Shown: positions 18,798 to 26,909 of the stretch, one piece after another | How positions within the stretch are numbered: the stretch's first letter is position 1 | Layout of the letters: each line of letters starts with the position of its first letter | Assembly: GCF_900099835.1 (NCBI RefSeq) | Contig: NZ_FNKP01000002.1 | Span: 1,054,001 to 1,118,000 of the forward strand | Length of the DNA: 64,000 nt | Direction of reading: 5' to 3' | Origin: Paraburkholderia fungorum | Lineage (GTDB): Bacteria > Pseudomonadota > Gammaproteobacteria > Burkholderiales > Burkholderiaceae | The notes under the pieces: generated by a model | Databases searched by the model: none | What the model was told of the DNA's origin: nothing | Seen by the model: only the letters and a program-made list of their open reading frames with translations | Position numbers and translations under genes: made by a program

Positions 18798-20285
18798 TCA
18801 AAATGGGCCAATGAGAGCGCTTTCCGAGGACGTCAACTTCAGATTGAAGAAAAGGAGCGGATTGTAAGGGTAAAGGACGTCAGGCTGAGGCGTAAGGAGA
18901 TAAATCACTTGCGTGGGACCAACTTTTTGGTCTTGACTATTCTTGCCGCTACCGTTGCCGCGCAACGCGATGGGAATGTTCCCAACTGCAGGTTCATCAA
19001 GCGGGACATCGAGGCGGAAGTCTAAGCAGACTAGCCCGTCAGTACTTAAAAGTGCATTGTGACGGCCGTCAGTTCTGGGGAGTGAGTGTGAGTTGATGCT
19101 GTAGGCCGCCGCCGTGCCGAGCGATGCCTCCAAGGTCGGCTTCCCTTGGGCCGCGGACGTTAGACCGAACGGGTGGCGATGTCTGCAACGGCCGAATACC
19201 GCCCAATCATTCGCTGTAGCTCATGCGTCGCTTCATTCTCCTTCAATGACGTTTCCCACAGCGTGCTCGCCAAACGATCGTGCTTGTCGAGCACCTCCGA
19301 ATCTTCGGCGATGGTGCTCACGCCATTCCGCAAATTGATTGGCTGGTCGATCCAGAACGGACTATTGACGAGATAACGCTGACCCTTCGTGTGGATGATC
19401 GGATAGCCGGCCGTCGGCAGGACTGCGTCGTCAGGCCGATTTGTACGGGCATCGGCGATGAGGCGTTCAACTCAGCCATGTGATTGATCTCGCGTGCACC
19501 CTCGTGCCTGAGCACGGGGCGCTCTGCGTACGGCTTGCCGGCTGTGACGGCGAGCCCATTGGCGAGATATCGTTCGATACTACCTGGCGGCACGATGTTG
19601 ACCATAGCCGGCAGACGGAAGCGAAAGATCGCCTTACGTCGCTTTAGTACCAGCAAAAGCCGCTCGCCCTCGGTCGCGTGAATGGACCGATATCTTGCGG
19701 ATCGTGCAGGCTGTGCGCGGACGACTTGCCGTAGCAGGCGAACTCAGAACGTAGATACCGTGCCTTGCTGATCTATAAATGCGGCGTCCGTTGTGCTATC
19801 CCAGACTAACGAATGCTCCTTGGCATTTCCCGGATCAGGCTGATTTACTGTACACGGGAGCTTCCTGCCGCATGAATCAACGTACGTAAAGAAGCGGGCA
19901 GTGGATTTTCCCCGTCCGGAATATGACCAGATCTGTCTGGCCTGCACTAGCTCTGTGGCGCCAAGTGCGAAAACCTCGGGTGTGCGGATCTGAAACTGAG
20001 TGAGTAACTGTATGAGGGACTCGGGTCCTGCCACCAGCCAGGAAAAACTATCTGCTGGGTCGGCGTCCGGATTTCCCGAACGAACCAGAAAGGTGACGTC
20101 TGCAGAAGCAACACCCATCATTTGCCATCGGCTAAAGGCGTCGCCGGCGAAACGATAGGGTGCCGACCATTCGGGCTTGGTAAAGAACATGTTATGCAAG
20201 TTAACGGGCGTGAGCCGCCTTTCGTGTGAATTAAAAAATGCAGCAGGCGCGGTTGCCTGACAGATAAATAGCCGGATCGATCCAT
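18798..20285 (-). pseudogene. Eroded gene of about 490 codons, unknown family
   Basis: Protein-like sequence runs along the minus strand through several frames that join if a few point lesions are repaired: from the ATG at 20285 (MDRSGYLSV) a one-base shift near 20215-20223 leads into the 150-codon ORF ending at TGA 19744-19746. The same frame continues beyond that stop (HATEGERLLLVLKRRK, IVPPGSIERYLANGL). A one-base loss near 19468-19474 (MAE|VERLIADA) and another near 19196-19203 lead into the last 110 codons, ending at 18798. Within each piece, codon use and residue pattern look coding. I do not recognise the family. It lies divergent from an XRE repressor whose operators may once have controlled it. 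The alternative is several unrelated small ORFs. Confidence 0.55.
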
Positions 20286-20372
20286 GCTAGAAAAATTCTG
20301 CCCGTTTGAAAGTACGACCAACCAGCGGAAGCTTTGATGAGCAGATGAGATCGTGAACGAAATATCTGTGAT

Positions 20373-20388
20373 TCCCAGTGTACTGGGA
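20373..20388. promoter_or_regulatory. Operator-like palindrome 1 of the XRE gene
   Basis: TCCCAGTGTACTGGGA: 7-bp inverted half-sites around a GT centre. It lies 54 bases upstream of the XRE start codon, between that gene and the divergent eroded gene, and matches a second copy whose centre is 46 bp away. Confidence 0.7.
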
Positions 20389-20418
20389 AGACAAATTATA
20401 GCGCCAAAGAGAACCTTC

Positions 20419-20434
20419 TCCCATTACACTGGGA
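20419..20434. promoter_or_regulatory. Operator-like palindrome 2 of the XRE gene
   Basis: TCCCATTACACTGGGA, the same dyad as at 20373-20388 with one half-site altered at one position. It ends seven bases before the start codon and overlaps the ribosome binding site, so a repressor bound here would block expression of its own gene. Confidence 0.7.
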
Positions 20435-20441
20435 GTGAAAT

Positions 20442-20699
20442 TTGGAATTGCCGCACGCCTTCGGACAGGTCCTGCGCGAGCGCCGGCTGGGTGCAGGGCT
20501 AACGCAGGAACAGTTGGCGCTGGACGCCGAAATCCGTCGCACGTATGTCAGCATGCTTGAGCTCGGACAGCATCAGCCCACACTGACGATGTTGTTCCGG
20601 CTCGCAGGGGCGCTAGACAGCACGCCTAGTGATTTGCTCAGGCAAGTCGAGGGTGTACTCGCGCAGGGGCGCACACGGAACTCCGGCAGAAGCAAATAG
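20442..20699 (+). CDS. XRE-family HTH transcriptional regulator
   Basis: 85 residues made almost wholly of one HTH_3 (Cro/CI) domain: FGQVLRERRLGAGLTQEQLALDAEIRRTYVSMLELGQHQPTLTMLFRLAGAL is the five-helix fold, with the recognition helix at about residues 35-45. The start is a TTG at 20442, eight bases after GGGAG. Two matching dyads in front of the gene suggest autorepression. Small solo XRE proteins with a polar tail usually regulate a neighbouring gene in mobile DNA, here probably the divergent eroded gene at 18798-20285. Confidence 0.88.
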   Translation: MELPHAFGQVLRERRLGAGLTQEQLALDAEIRRTYVSMLELGQHQPTLTMLFRLAGALDSTPSDLLRQVEGVLAQGRTRNSGRSK

Positions 20700-20872
20700 T
20701 CTTCCGTGTTGTTCTTCGGCGCGGCGACGGCTACTGGAGCGAGGGATGATCTCGCGCGGTCATATCCAAGGTCACACCGGATGTCTCGCACATAAAATCT
20801 TGCGAACGGCGCTTCCGTCTCACCAATGCGGTTTTCCTGCATGTAAGCTTTTAGACGCAGGTCGAATTAAGG

Positions 20873-20900
20873 GCACCCGCCTGCAAGCGCAGGCGGGTGC
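20873..20900 (-). terminator. Hairpin downstream of nrdJ, probable terminator
   Basis: GCACCCGCCTG and its exact complement CAGGCGGGTGC flank a six-base loop. It lies about 130 bases past the nrdJ stop. The bases that follow on the minus strand are only moderately T-rich, so intrinsic termination is likely but not certain. Confidence 0.55.
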
Positions 20901-20925
20901 GAGACTAACGTCAAACTGGACTTTG

Positions 20926-20951
20926 CCTAAAATGCAAGGTTGCATTTTAGG
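20926..20951. repeat. 26-bp near-perfect palindrome at the island edge
   Basis: Two perfect 12-base arms, CCTAAAATGCAA and TTGCATTTTAGG, with a two-base centre. There is no T-run, so it is not a typical terminator. Its position between the accessory island and nrdJ makes a recombination or protein-binding site possible. Confidence 0.7.
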
Positions 20952-21033
20952 CTGTCAGGCGGTTCATCTTACGCTGTCAATGTTTCAACTTATGCGTCAA
21001 CTCACAGGAACACGAACTGTATTCAGCGTCGCA

Positions 21034-23640
21034 TCATCCGCACGCGCCGACTTCTCCGCACGCTGTACAAAAGTCGCAGCCGTCCTTGCGAATTACCGCA
21101 TTCGCGCCGCACGATCCGCATTTGCGTCCGAGCATCACATGCATGCCCGAGGCTCCCTCGGATTGCGTGACCGCCCTGGCATCCGCTTCCGATGGGAACG
21201 GACGAATACCGAAATCCGCCGGTAACGCGCTCTCCGCTTTCATCTGCCCGCGCGGCAAACGCGCCAGCACACGCGACGGCAACTGGTTGCCTTCGGCGTC
21301 GAGAAAGCCGCGCCGATGCAGAATCTGTTGAATCGCGAACGCCAGCGCGGCGACTTCCGAATCGTGCCAACGCGGCGTGCGATGACCGTCCAGACGCTGC
21401 ACTTCGCCAAGCCTCACCTGACCGCGATCCCACGACACCTTGCGCATATCCTGCAGGTTTCGCCCGACAAAACCGCCGCGCGCGGCGAGCGACAGCGACC
21501 GCATGGTCGCCGTGATCCATTGCTGCGATTCGTCGCGCTGACCGGTCGGAATAAAGAACTCGATAGGCCGCTCGATCGTCACGTCTTCACCGCCCAGGCG
21601 CCCGGTCACTTCAATGAACGACACCGCCACATACAGCGACTTCTTGCCCGCCTGCGTCAGATACTCGACTTTCTCGATGATCGCCGGCAACTCACCTTTG
21701 GGCCGATGATCGATCGCGATCCGCAGCGGGTCGAGATCGGTGTCGGCGAGTGTGTCGTCGCTGGTTTGCTGCGGCGGACTCACGCTGAGCACCGCGCCGA
21801 GCGTCTCGTTCGGGCGATAGGTGGCAAGACCCTTGAGCCCGCTTTTCCACGCGTCGAAATAGAGGCTTTCGAATGCGTGGAATGGATAATCGGCGGGCAC
21901 GTTCACCGTCTTCGAGATCGATGTGTCCACGTACGGTTGCACGGCCGCCATCATCTCGAGATGGTCGCGCGCCGACATCTGCAACGCGCTGACGAAATAG
22001 TCCGGCAGCTTGTCTACATTCCCACCCAGCTCGCGATACAGACGGTACGCGTAATCTTCGACATCGAACGACTCGCGGCCGCCGTCGGCCATCACCTTCA
22101 TGCGCGTATAGGTCCACGAGAAGGCCGGCTCGATACCGTTCGACGCGTTGTCTGCGAACGCGAGGCTCACCGTGCCGGTCGGCGCGATCGACAGCAAATG
22201 GCTGTTGCGAATGCCGTCGCGGCGAATGGCCTGCTTGATGTCTTCGGGCAGCCGCGACGCGAAAGTACCCGCTTCGAGATAGCGCTCCGCGTCGAACAGC
22301 GCAAACGCGCCGCGTTCTTTCGCCAGTTCGACCGACGCGCGATACGCTTCGTCGCGCATCAGCTTCGCGATGCGCACGGCGAAGTCGCGGCCTTCCTGCG
22401 AGTTGTAGCGCAGACCGAGCATCACGAGCGTATCGCCGAGACCGGTAAAGCCCACGCCGATGCGCCGTTTCGCACGCGATTCATCGTGTTGCTGCTGCAG
22501 CGGCCACAGCGTGACGTCGAGCACGTTGTCGAGAAAACGCACCTGCGTGCGCGTGCGTTTCGCGAGCCCGTCCCAGTCGAACGACGCTTGACGGCCTTGC
22601 ATCTGCGCGAACGGATCGATGACGAAACGTGTCAGGTTCAACGGCCCGAGATTGCAGCAGCCGTACGCGGGCAACGGTTGCTCGCCGCACGGATTGGTCG
22701 CGCGGATCGTTTCGACCGCGCGCAGGTTGTTGTCCTCGTTCATCCGCGAAATGAACACGATGCCGGGTTCGGCGACGTCGTAAGTGGAGCGCATGATGCG
22801 ATCCCAGATCTCGCGCGCCGGGCGTTCGCCGTACACCCACAGGCCGTCTTCGCGCTGACGCACGTCGTCGGCCGAGCGCATGGCCGGCGACGGCTCCGCG
22901 CGATGCACCAGTTGCCAAGGCTGATCTTCTTCGACCGCGCGCATGAATTCGTCGGTGACGCCGACCGACACGTTGAAGTTGTTCCAGCGTCCCTTCGAAT
23001 GCTTGGCCTCGATGAATTCGAGCAGGTCGGGGTGATTGCAGTCGAGCACCGCCATCTGCGCGCCGCGCCGCGAACCGGCGCTTTCGACGGTGCGGCACGA
23101 CGCGTCGAACACGTCCATATAACTGCACGGGCCCGACGCCGACGAACTCGTGGTGCGCACGCGAGCGCCCTTGGGCCGGATCGCGGAGAAGTTGTAGCCG
23201 ACGCCGCCGCCGCGCCGCATCGTTTCGGCCGCTTGCAGCAACGCCACGTAAATGCCGGGCAGACCCTGTTCGTCGACACCCTGAATCGCGTCGCCGACCG
23301 GTTGCACGAAGCAGTTGATCAACGTGGCCGCGATGCCGGTGCCCGCCGCACTCATGATGCGTCCCGCGCCGAGCGCGCCGTGCCGGAGGTTATCGGCGAA
23401 CAGCGCTTCGACCGATTCACGCAGCGCAGCCGGTTCGGCCTGGGCGACGCCTCGGGCGACGCGCTGGAAGACGTCGTCGGCGGATTGCTCGTCGCCTTTC
23501 GCATACTTCTCGAGCAGGACATCCACGGAAAATTGTTGCGGCGCGACGAGGGGAGCGGGCGGGGTGATTGGCGCGGATTGTGCGGATGGTGCGGCAACAG
23601 CAGGTGTTGCGGCGCGGGTGCTGGGCGTGTCTTCTGCCAT
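21034..23640 (-). CDS. nrdJ: Adenosylcobalamin-dependent (class II) ribonucleotide reductase
   Basis: 868 residues. Reduces ribonucleotides to deoxyribonucleotides with a cobalamin-generated radical, independent of oxygen. Signature blocks: GGGVGYNFSAIRP, GSRRGAQMAVLDCNHPD, the active-site segment NPCGEQPLPAYGCCNLG, and SIAPTGTVS for the radical/substrate loop. The C-terminal tail has paired cysteines, CGSCGANA...CDFCTACG, which form the zinc-ribbon/redox end typical of the longer NrdJ forms. The N-terminal 40 residues are a Pro/Ala-rich extension. GAGGG lies seven bases before the ATG at 23640. No cobalamin riboswitch or NrdR boxes were recognisable upstream. The gene is complete and has high-GC core codon use. 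Confidence 0.95.
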   Translation of the reverse strand: MAEDTPSTRAATPAVAAPSAQSAPITPPAPLVAPQQFSVDVLLEKYAKGDEQSADDVFQRVARGVAQAEPAALRESVEALFADNLRHGALGAGRIMSAAGTGIAATLINCFVQPVGDAIQGVDEQGLPGIYVALLQAAETMRRGGGVGYNFSAIRPKGARVRTTSSSASGPCSYMDVFDASCRTVESAGSRRGAQMAVLDCNHPDLLEFIEAKHSKGRWNNFNVSVGVTDEFMRAVEEDQPWQLVHRAEPSPAMRSADDVRQREDGLWVYGERPAREIWDRIMRSTYDVAEPGIVFISRMNEDNNLRAVETIRATNPCGEQPLPAYGCCNLGPLNLTRFVIDPFAQMQGRQASFDWDGLAKRTRTQVRFLDNVLDVTLWPLQQQHDESRAKRRIGVGFTGLGDTLVMLGLRYNSQEGRDFAVRIAKLMRDEAYRASVELAKERGAFALFDAERYLEAGTFASRLPEDIKQAIRRDGIRNSHLLSIAPTGTVSLAFADNASNGIEPAFSWTYTRMKVMADGGRESFDVEDYAYRLYRELGGNVDKLPDYFVSALQMSARDHLEMMAAVQPYVDTSISKTVNVPADYPFHAFESLYFDAWKSGLKGLATYRPNETLGAVLSVSPPQQTSDDTLADTDLDPLRIAIDHRPKGELPAIIEKVEYLTQAGKKSLYVAVSFIEVTGRLGGEDVTIERPIEFFIPTGQRDESQQWITATMRSLSLAARGGFVGRNLQDMRKVSWDRGQVRLGEVQRLDGHRTPRWHDSEVAALAFAIQQILHRRGFLDAEGNQLPSRVLARLPRGQMKAESALPADFGIRPFPSEADARAVTQSEGASGMHVMLGRKCGSCGANAVIRKDGCDFCTACGEVGACG

Positions 23641-24000
23641 GGTAGGCCCTCAAACGGCGCCGCAGCGGCACGGCGCGGTGGTGGATGCCGGTCAGCGTAA
23701 CGCCGCGGATCGAGCCGGCGGCTGACGTGACGCAATGAGGTCCACCTTAACGCACGCGGCGAAGGGCCGCAATCGGCGGGTTTTGACCTTTGAGGGAGCG
23801 CGGGTTACGCGGTCCGCCGCGTCCCGCACGAGGCAGTTTTTGCGCAGATGGCGGGGCGGGCGATCACAGATAACGACAGGCGGGTGGACATGAACGGCTC
23901 CAGGCGCGTTCGCGGTCACTAACGGCGTGGCCCAGGCAAGGAGGGTTGAAGCAGAATCAGAACAGACTCGGAACAGAACCCGGCTCGCCCGATAAAACCG
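23641..24000. other. Intergenic region upstream of nrdJ
   Basis: 360 bases between nrdJ and the DUF3331 gene, both on the minus strand. It should contain the nrdJ promoter. I see no riboswitch, no repeat and no small ORF worth calling. Confidence 0.4.
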
Positions 24001-24291
24001 TCAGGCTTCAGCCAGCGCACCCAGAATTTCAGCACAGATCATCGCGGATGCATTCGACGGAGCCGGCCGCTCAGCCGGTTTGAACACCGCGTCACCGCGA
24101 CGGATCTTGCGGCGCGATACCGCGCAGGTCCCGGAGGTATGCGCCGAGCGGCGACGCCAGCGCTGCTCTCCGTAATGACATCGCCCCGGCTCTACCCAGC
24201 GGATCACCAGCGCCGTGTCGGAGCGCTCGAGAATCTCGATGCGTACGCCATTGGTACCGGCAAGGGGGATGGACTCTAAGGTCATCATCAT
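24001..24291 (-). CDS. DUF3331 domain-containing protein
   Basis: About 97 residues from the ATG cluster at 24285-24291 (three consecutive Met codons, GGAG just upstream). The core RIEILERSDTALVIRWVEPGRCHYGEQRW, followed by Arg-rich SRRKIRRGDAVFKP, matches DUF3331, a small soluble family common in Burkholderia and Paraburkholderia with several paralogues per genome. Function unknown; the conserved Cys residues in GRCHYG and GTCAVS and the basic surface could bind a metal or nucleic acid, but that is a guess. It stands alone, upstream of nrdJ on the same strand. Confidence 0.85.
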   Translation of the reverse strand: MMMTLESIPLAGTNGVRIEILERSDTALVIRWVEPGRCHYGEQRWRRRSAHTSGTCAVSRRKIRRGDAVFKPAERPAPSNASAMICAEILGALAEA

Positions 24292-24626
24292 CGGCTCCGT
24301 ATTGTGGTGTGCCGAATGTAGTCCCGCGCGCGCCGGATAGCCATTGTGCCGCGGTTGAAACACTGTTCTCGAAATAGCAATAATCCCACTTGACAAATGC
24401 GGTCAGCCGCAATGACGGGCTTTGCGGGCCGTTTTGTATGTGAATTTTTAATAGTGTGGATTTTTGCAACGCAGTGTTGTGCGTAGCGCGACGAAAGTGC
24501 CGCCTGGAAAGGGCTCCGGCGCTTCCTTTAAGATGTGGTTATTGACGAGCGACCGTGCGCTGCAAATGTAGCGGTTTTGATTTTTTCCGGTCGGCTCGCG
24601 CACATCTCCCCAACCGACGAGTCCAC
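24292..24626. other. Divergent promoter region between DUF3331 and AI-2E exporter genes
   Basis: 335 bases between divergent genes, A/T-rich around 24370-24480. Probably carries both promoters. No repeat or RNA element seen. Confidence 0.4.
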
Positions 24627-25742
24627 ATGATTTCACGCCCGCCCGCTGCACCGCCTGCTGCACCGCCCGCCGCACCGCCCGAATCCGCAGCCACGCCGCC
24701 CAGGCCGGATCGACTGAAGAAGCAGAAGGCTGCGTCGCTCGCGCTGTATATCGGGCTGGTGCTGCTGGCGCTGTGGGTCGTGCGCGACTTCATTGCGGTG
24801 GTCGCGTGGGCCGGTGTCGTGGCGATCGCGCTGTGGCCGCTGTTGCGCAGGGTCGAGGGCAACCGCTGGTTCACCGGCCGCACGACGCTGATCGCGGTGG
24901 CGATGACGCTTGCGATTGCGCTGCTGGTGGTGCTACCGGTCGGGATCGTGATCGCCCAGGCGTTGGGTGAGGCGCACGACCTGAATGAGTGGTTCAAGTC
25001 CGCGCAGGAGAACGGCATTGCGGTTCCGGACTTTATCGGGCGTTTGCCGTTCGGGGTTCAGCAGATTTCAGACTGGTGGCAGGCCAATCTTGCCCAGCCC
25101 TTGCGCGGATCGGCCGCGATGAAAGGCCTGCACAGCACCACGGTGATTACGCTCGGCCGCCATTTCGGCGCGCGCGCGGTTCATGCGATGGTGGTCTTCG
25201 CGTTCATGCTGGTCACGCTGTTCGTGATTTTCCAGGCGGGGCCGCGTCTGTCCGGCTCGTTGCTCAAGGCAATGCGCAAGGGTTTCGGCGAGGACGGCGC
25301 AGCACTGCTTCAACGGATGGCGGCAGCCGTGCGCGGCACCGTGTCGGGCCTGGTGGTGGTCGGACTCGGCGAAGGCGCGTTGATGGGCGTCGCGTATTTC
25401 GTGGCGGGTCTGCCGCATGTCGCGCTGCTCGGGTTCATCACCGCGATCGCCGCGATGCTGCCGTTCTGCGCGCCGATCACTTTCGGTCTCGCGGCGTTGT
25501 GGCTGGTGGCGCAAGGCTCGGTGGCCGCGGCGATCGGACTGGCGGTATTCGGCTCGGTGGTCGTGTTCATCGCCGAGCACTTCGTGCGGCCGGTGCTGAT
25601 CGGCAACTCGACGCGCCTGCCGTTCCTGCTGGTGCTGTTCGGCATTCTCGGCGGGGCGGAGACGTTCGGCCTGCTCGGCATTTTCATCGGCCCCGCGCTG
25701 ATGACCGTGCTGATGGTTTTGTGGACCGATCTTGTGAAATAG
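24627..25742 (+). CDS. AI-2E family transporter (PerM/YdiK-like)
   Basis: 371 residues from the ATG at 24627 (MISRPPAAP). A longer frame from 24555 adds a non-membrane, low-quality N-terminus and is less likely. The first 30 residues hold four PPAA units encoded by a short G/C-rich tandem repeat. Then follow eight or so membrane helices, with a long soluble loop between the third and fourth and the characteristic C-terminal hydrophobic block containing GILGGAETFGLLGIFIGPALM. This is the AI-2E/PerM exporter family, once linked to autoinducer-2 release, whose substrates are mostly unknown. It is monocistronic, followed by a strong hairpin. Confidence 0.9.
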   Translation: MISRPPAAPPAAPPAAPPESAATPPRPDRLKKQKAASLALYIGLVLLALWVVRDFIAVVAWAGVVAIALWPLLRRVEGNRWFTGRTTLIAVAMTLAIALLVVLPVGIVIAQALGEAHDLNEWFKSAQENGIAVPDFIGRLPFGVQQISDWWQANLAQPLRGSAAMKGLHSTTVITLGRHFGARAVHAMVVFAFMLVTLFVIFQAGPRLSGSLLKAMRKGFGEDGAALLQRMAAAVRGTVSGLVVVGLGEGALMGVAYFVAGLPHVALLGFITAIAAMLPFCAPITFGLAALWLVAQGSVAAAIGLAVFGSVVVFIAEHFVRPVLIGNSTRLPFLLVLFGILGGAETFGLLGIFIGPALMTVLMVLWTDLVK

Positions 25743-25760
25743 GCGGGTGGTCAGTCAGGC

Positions 25761-25797
25761 CAACGCACGCCGCGTGCATGCCACCCGGCGTGCGTTG
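25761..25797. terminator. Hairpin between convergent genes
   Basis: Twelve-base perfect arms CAACGCACGCCG / CGGCGTGCGTTG with a 13-base loop, 18 bases after the exporter stop and about 110 bases before the end of the convergent esterase gene. It lacks a long T-run. Confidence 0.55.
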
Positions 25798-25905
25798 GTG
25801 CTTCGTGCGCATTAGCTGTTCGAATCGATACCGCCGCAGTCGAAGCGGCAGTACCTGCGATCGCACACCGCATCCCACGTATGCCGCCAACCGGCAATCA
25901 GCCGC

Positions 25906-26817
25906 TCAAGGCCGCATATACGACGGATGTTCCTGCGTCGGCACGCCCGAAGCCGACGACGGCCCCTGAGCCGCAGGTTTCACGCAGCCGAGCGTGTATT
26001 TCAGCGCGGCGGGCAGCAGCGCGCTCCAGACATCCCAGGTATGACCGCCGTCGATAATGCGCAGCGCCGCCGGGTTCCCCGCCTGCCGCAAATGCGTGTA
26101 CAGCACGGAGGCGTCGGCCTGGATATCGAGGTCGTCGTCGCCCGCTGCGATGAACATCGGCAGGCGATACGGGCGGCTTATGTAGCGCTCCCACTGCGCC
26201 GGATAGTTCAACTCGTGCCAGACGCGCGGGTCGAACTGACGGTCGCCGAACACGCCCACACGCCGTGCCGCCGATGCGCGCGGCGGCTCGTTCGAATAAA
26301 TCGCCGGACTCAGCAGCAACGCGCCGCAGAACAGCTCCGGCTGCGTCAACGCGTAACGCAGCGCGCCGAACCCGCCCATCGACACGCCGCCGATCATCCT
26401 GCCGCCGCGTTGGGTCGACACCGCGTAGTGCGCTTCGATCTCGGGGATCAGGTCGGCGAAGAACGCGGTCTCCATCTTTTCCTTCCGGTCGACGTACCAG
26501 TCGGTGCCGCCTTGCGGCATCACGATCACGACAGGCGGCATGTCCTTGTGGTCGATCAGCGCATCGGCGGCGCTTTGCAGATGACCTTGCGTGAGCCAGT
26601 CGTTGGCGTCGCCGTTGTTGCCGTGCAGGAGGTAAAGCACGGGCAGGCGCGGCGCGTCGTGGCGATAGCCGGTCGGCAGATAGACCGTGTAGGACCAGTC
26701 ACGGCCCAGCGCGTCGGAGTGGAAGCTGCGGCTGACGACAGTGCTGGCTTGAGCCGACGTGTTGGCCGTCGTCACGGCGCATAGCGAAACGAGTGCGAGA
26801 GGAAGGAATGGACGCAT
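25906..26817 (-). CDS. Secreted esterase, esterase D / S-formylglutathione hydrolase fold
   Basis: 303 residues with an N-terminal signal peptide (hydrophobic to about residue 24, cleavage near TSAQA). The alpha/beta hydrolase core of the putative esterase family follows: LPVLYLLHGNNGDANDW (oxyanion strand), GGVSMGGFGALRYAL with the nucleophile Ser in GxSxG, an acid in the AAGDDDLD region and a His in GGHTWDVWSALL. Products of this family act on acyl esters in the periplasm; the mycolyltransferase/feruloyl-esterase relatives share the fold, so the substrate is open. It is transcribed in the same direction as the OpgC-like gene, about 90 bases downstream of it. Confidence 0.88.
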   Translation of the reverse strand: MRPFLPLALVSLCAVTTANTSAQASTVVSRSFHSDALGRDWSYTVYLPTGYRHDAPRLPVLYLLHGNNGDANDWLTQGHLQSAADALIDHKDMPPVVIVMPQGGTDWYVDRKEKMETAFFADLIPEIEAHYAVSTQRGGRMIGGVSMGGFGALRYALTQPELFCGALLLSPAIYSNEPPRASAARRVGVFGDRQFDPRVWHELNYPAQWERYISRPYRLPMFIAAGDDDLDIQADASVLYTHLRQAGNPAALRIIDGGHTWDVWSALLPAALKYTLGCVKPAAQGPSSASGVPTQEHPSYMRP

Positions 26818-26909
26818 GTCAGTGTGAGAGGCCGACGCGGAGTTCGCGCGGCCGTCATGCTATCAGCATCGGAGGCAAAATTGAGATGGGGAAAGTGCGA
26901 TTTCGCCGC

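Larger units (their letters stand above)
20700..21033. other. Right-hand boundary of the island, downstream of nrdJ
   Basis: No gene seen. The stretch holds two strong inverted repeats (20873-20900 and 20926-20951) and then an A/T-rich segment with repeated TGTCA/CGTCAA elements up to the nrdJ stop codon. Base composition changes to the high-GC core pattern at about 21020. Confidence 0.5.

Noticed and set aside
18688..18867. 59-codon plus-strand ORF starting at TTG
   Set aside because: Protein-like (with a CHCG stretch) but overlaps the antisense pseudogene, has no ribosome binding site and no known family.
21316..23700. 794-codon ORF on the plus strand
   Set aside because: It is antisense to nrdJ, whose protein motifs are clear. 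High G/C at third positions opens the opposite strand. The translation is rich in Arg/His and lacks any family motif.
23641..24000. Cobalamin riboswitch before nrdJ
   Set aside because: No B12-box-like core was recognised on the minus strand; the 360 bases contain no clear multi-stem pattern.
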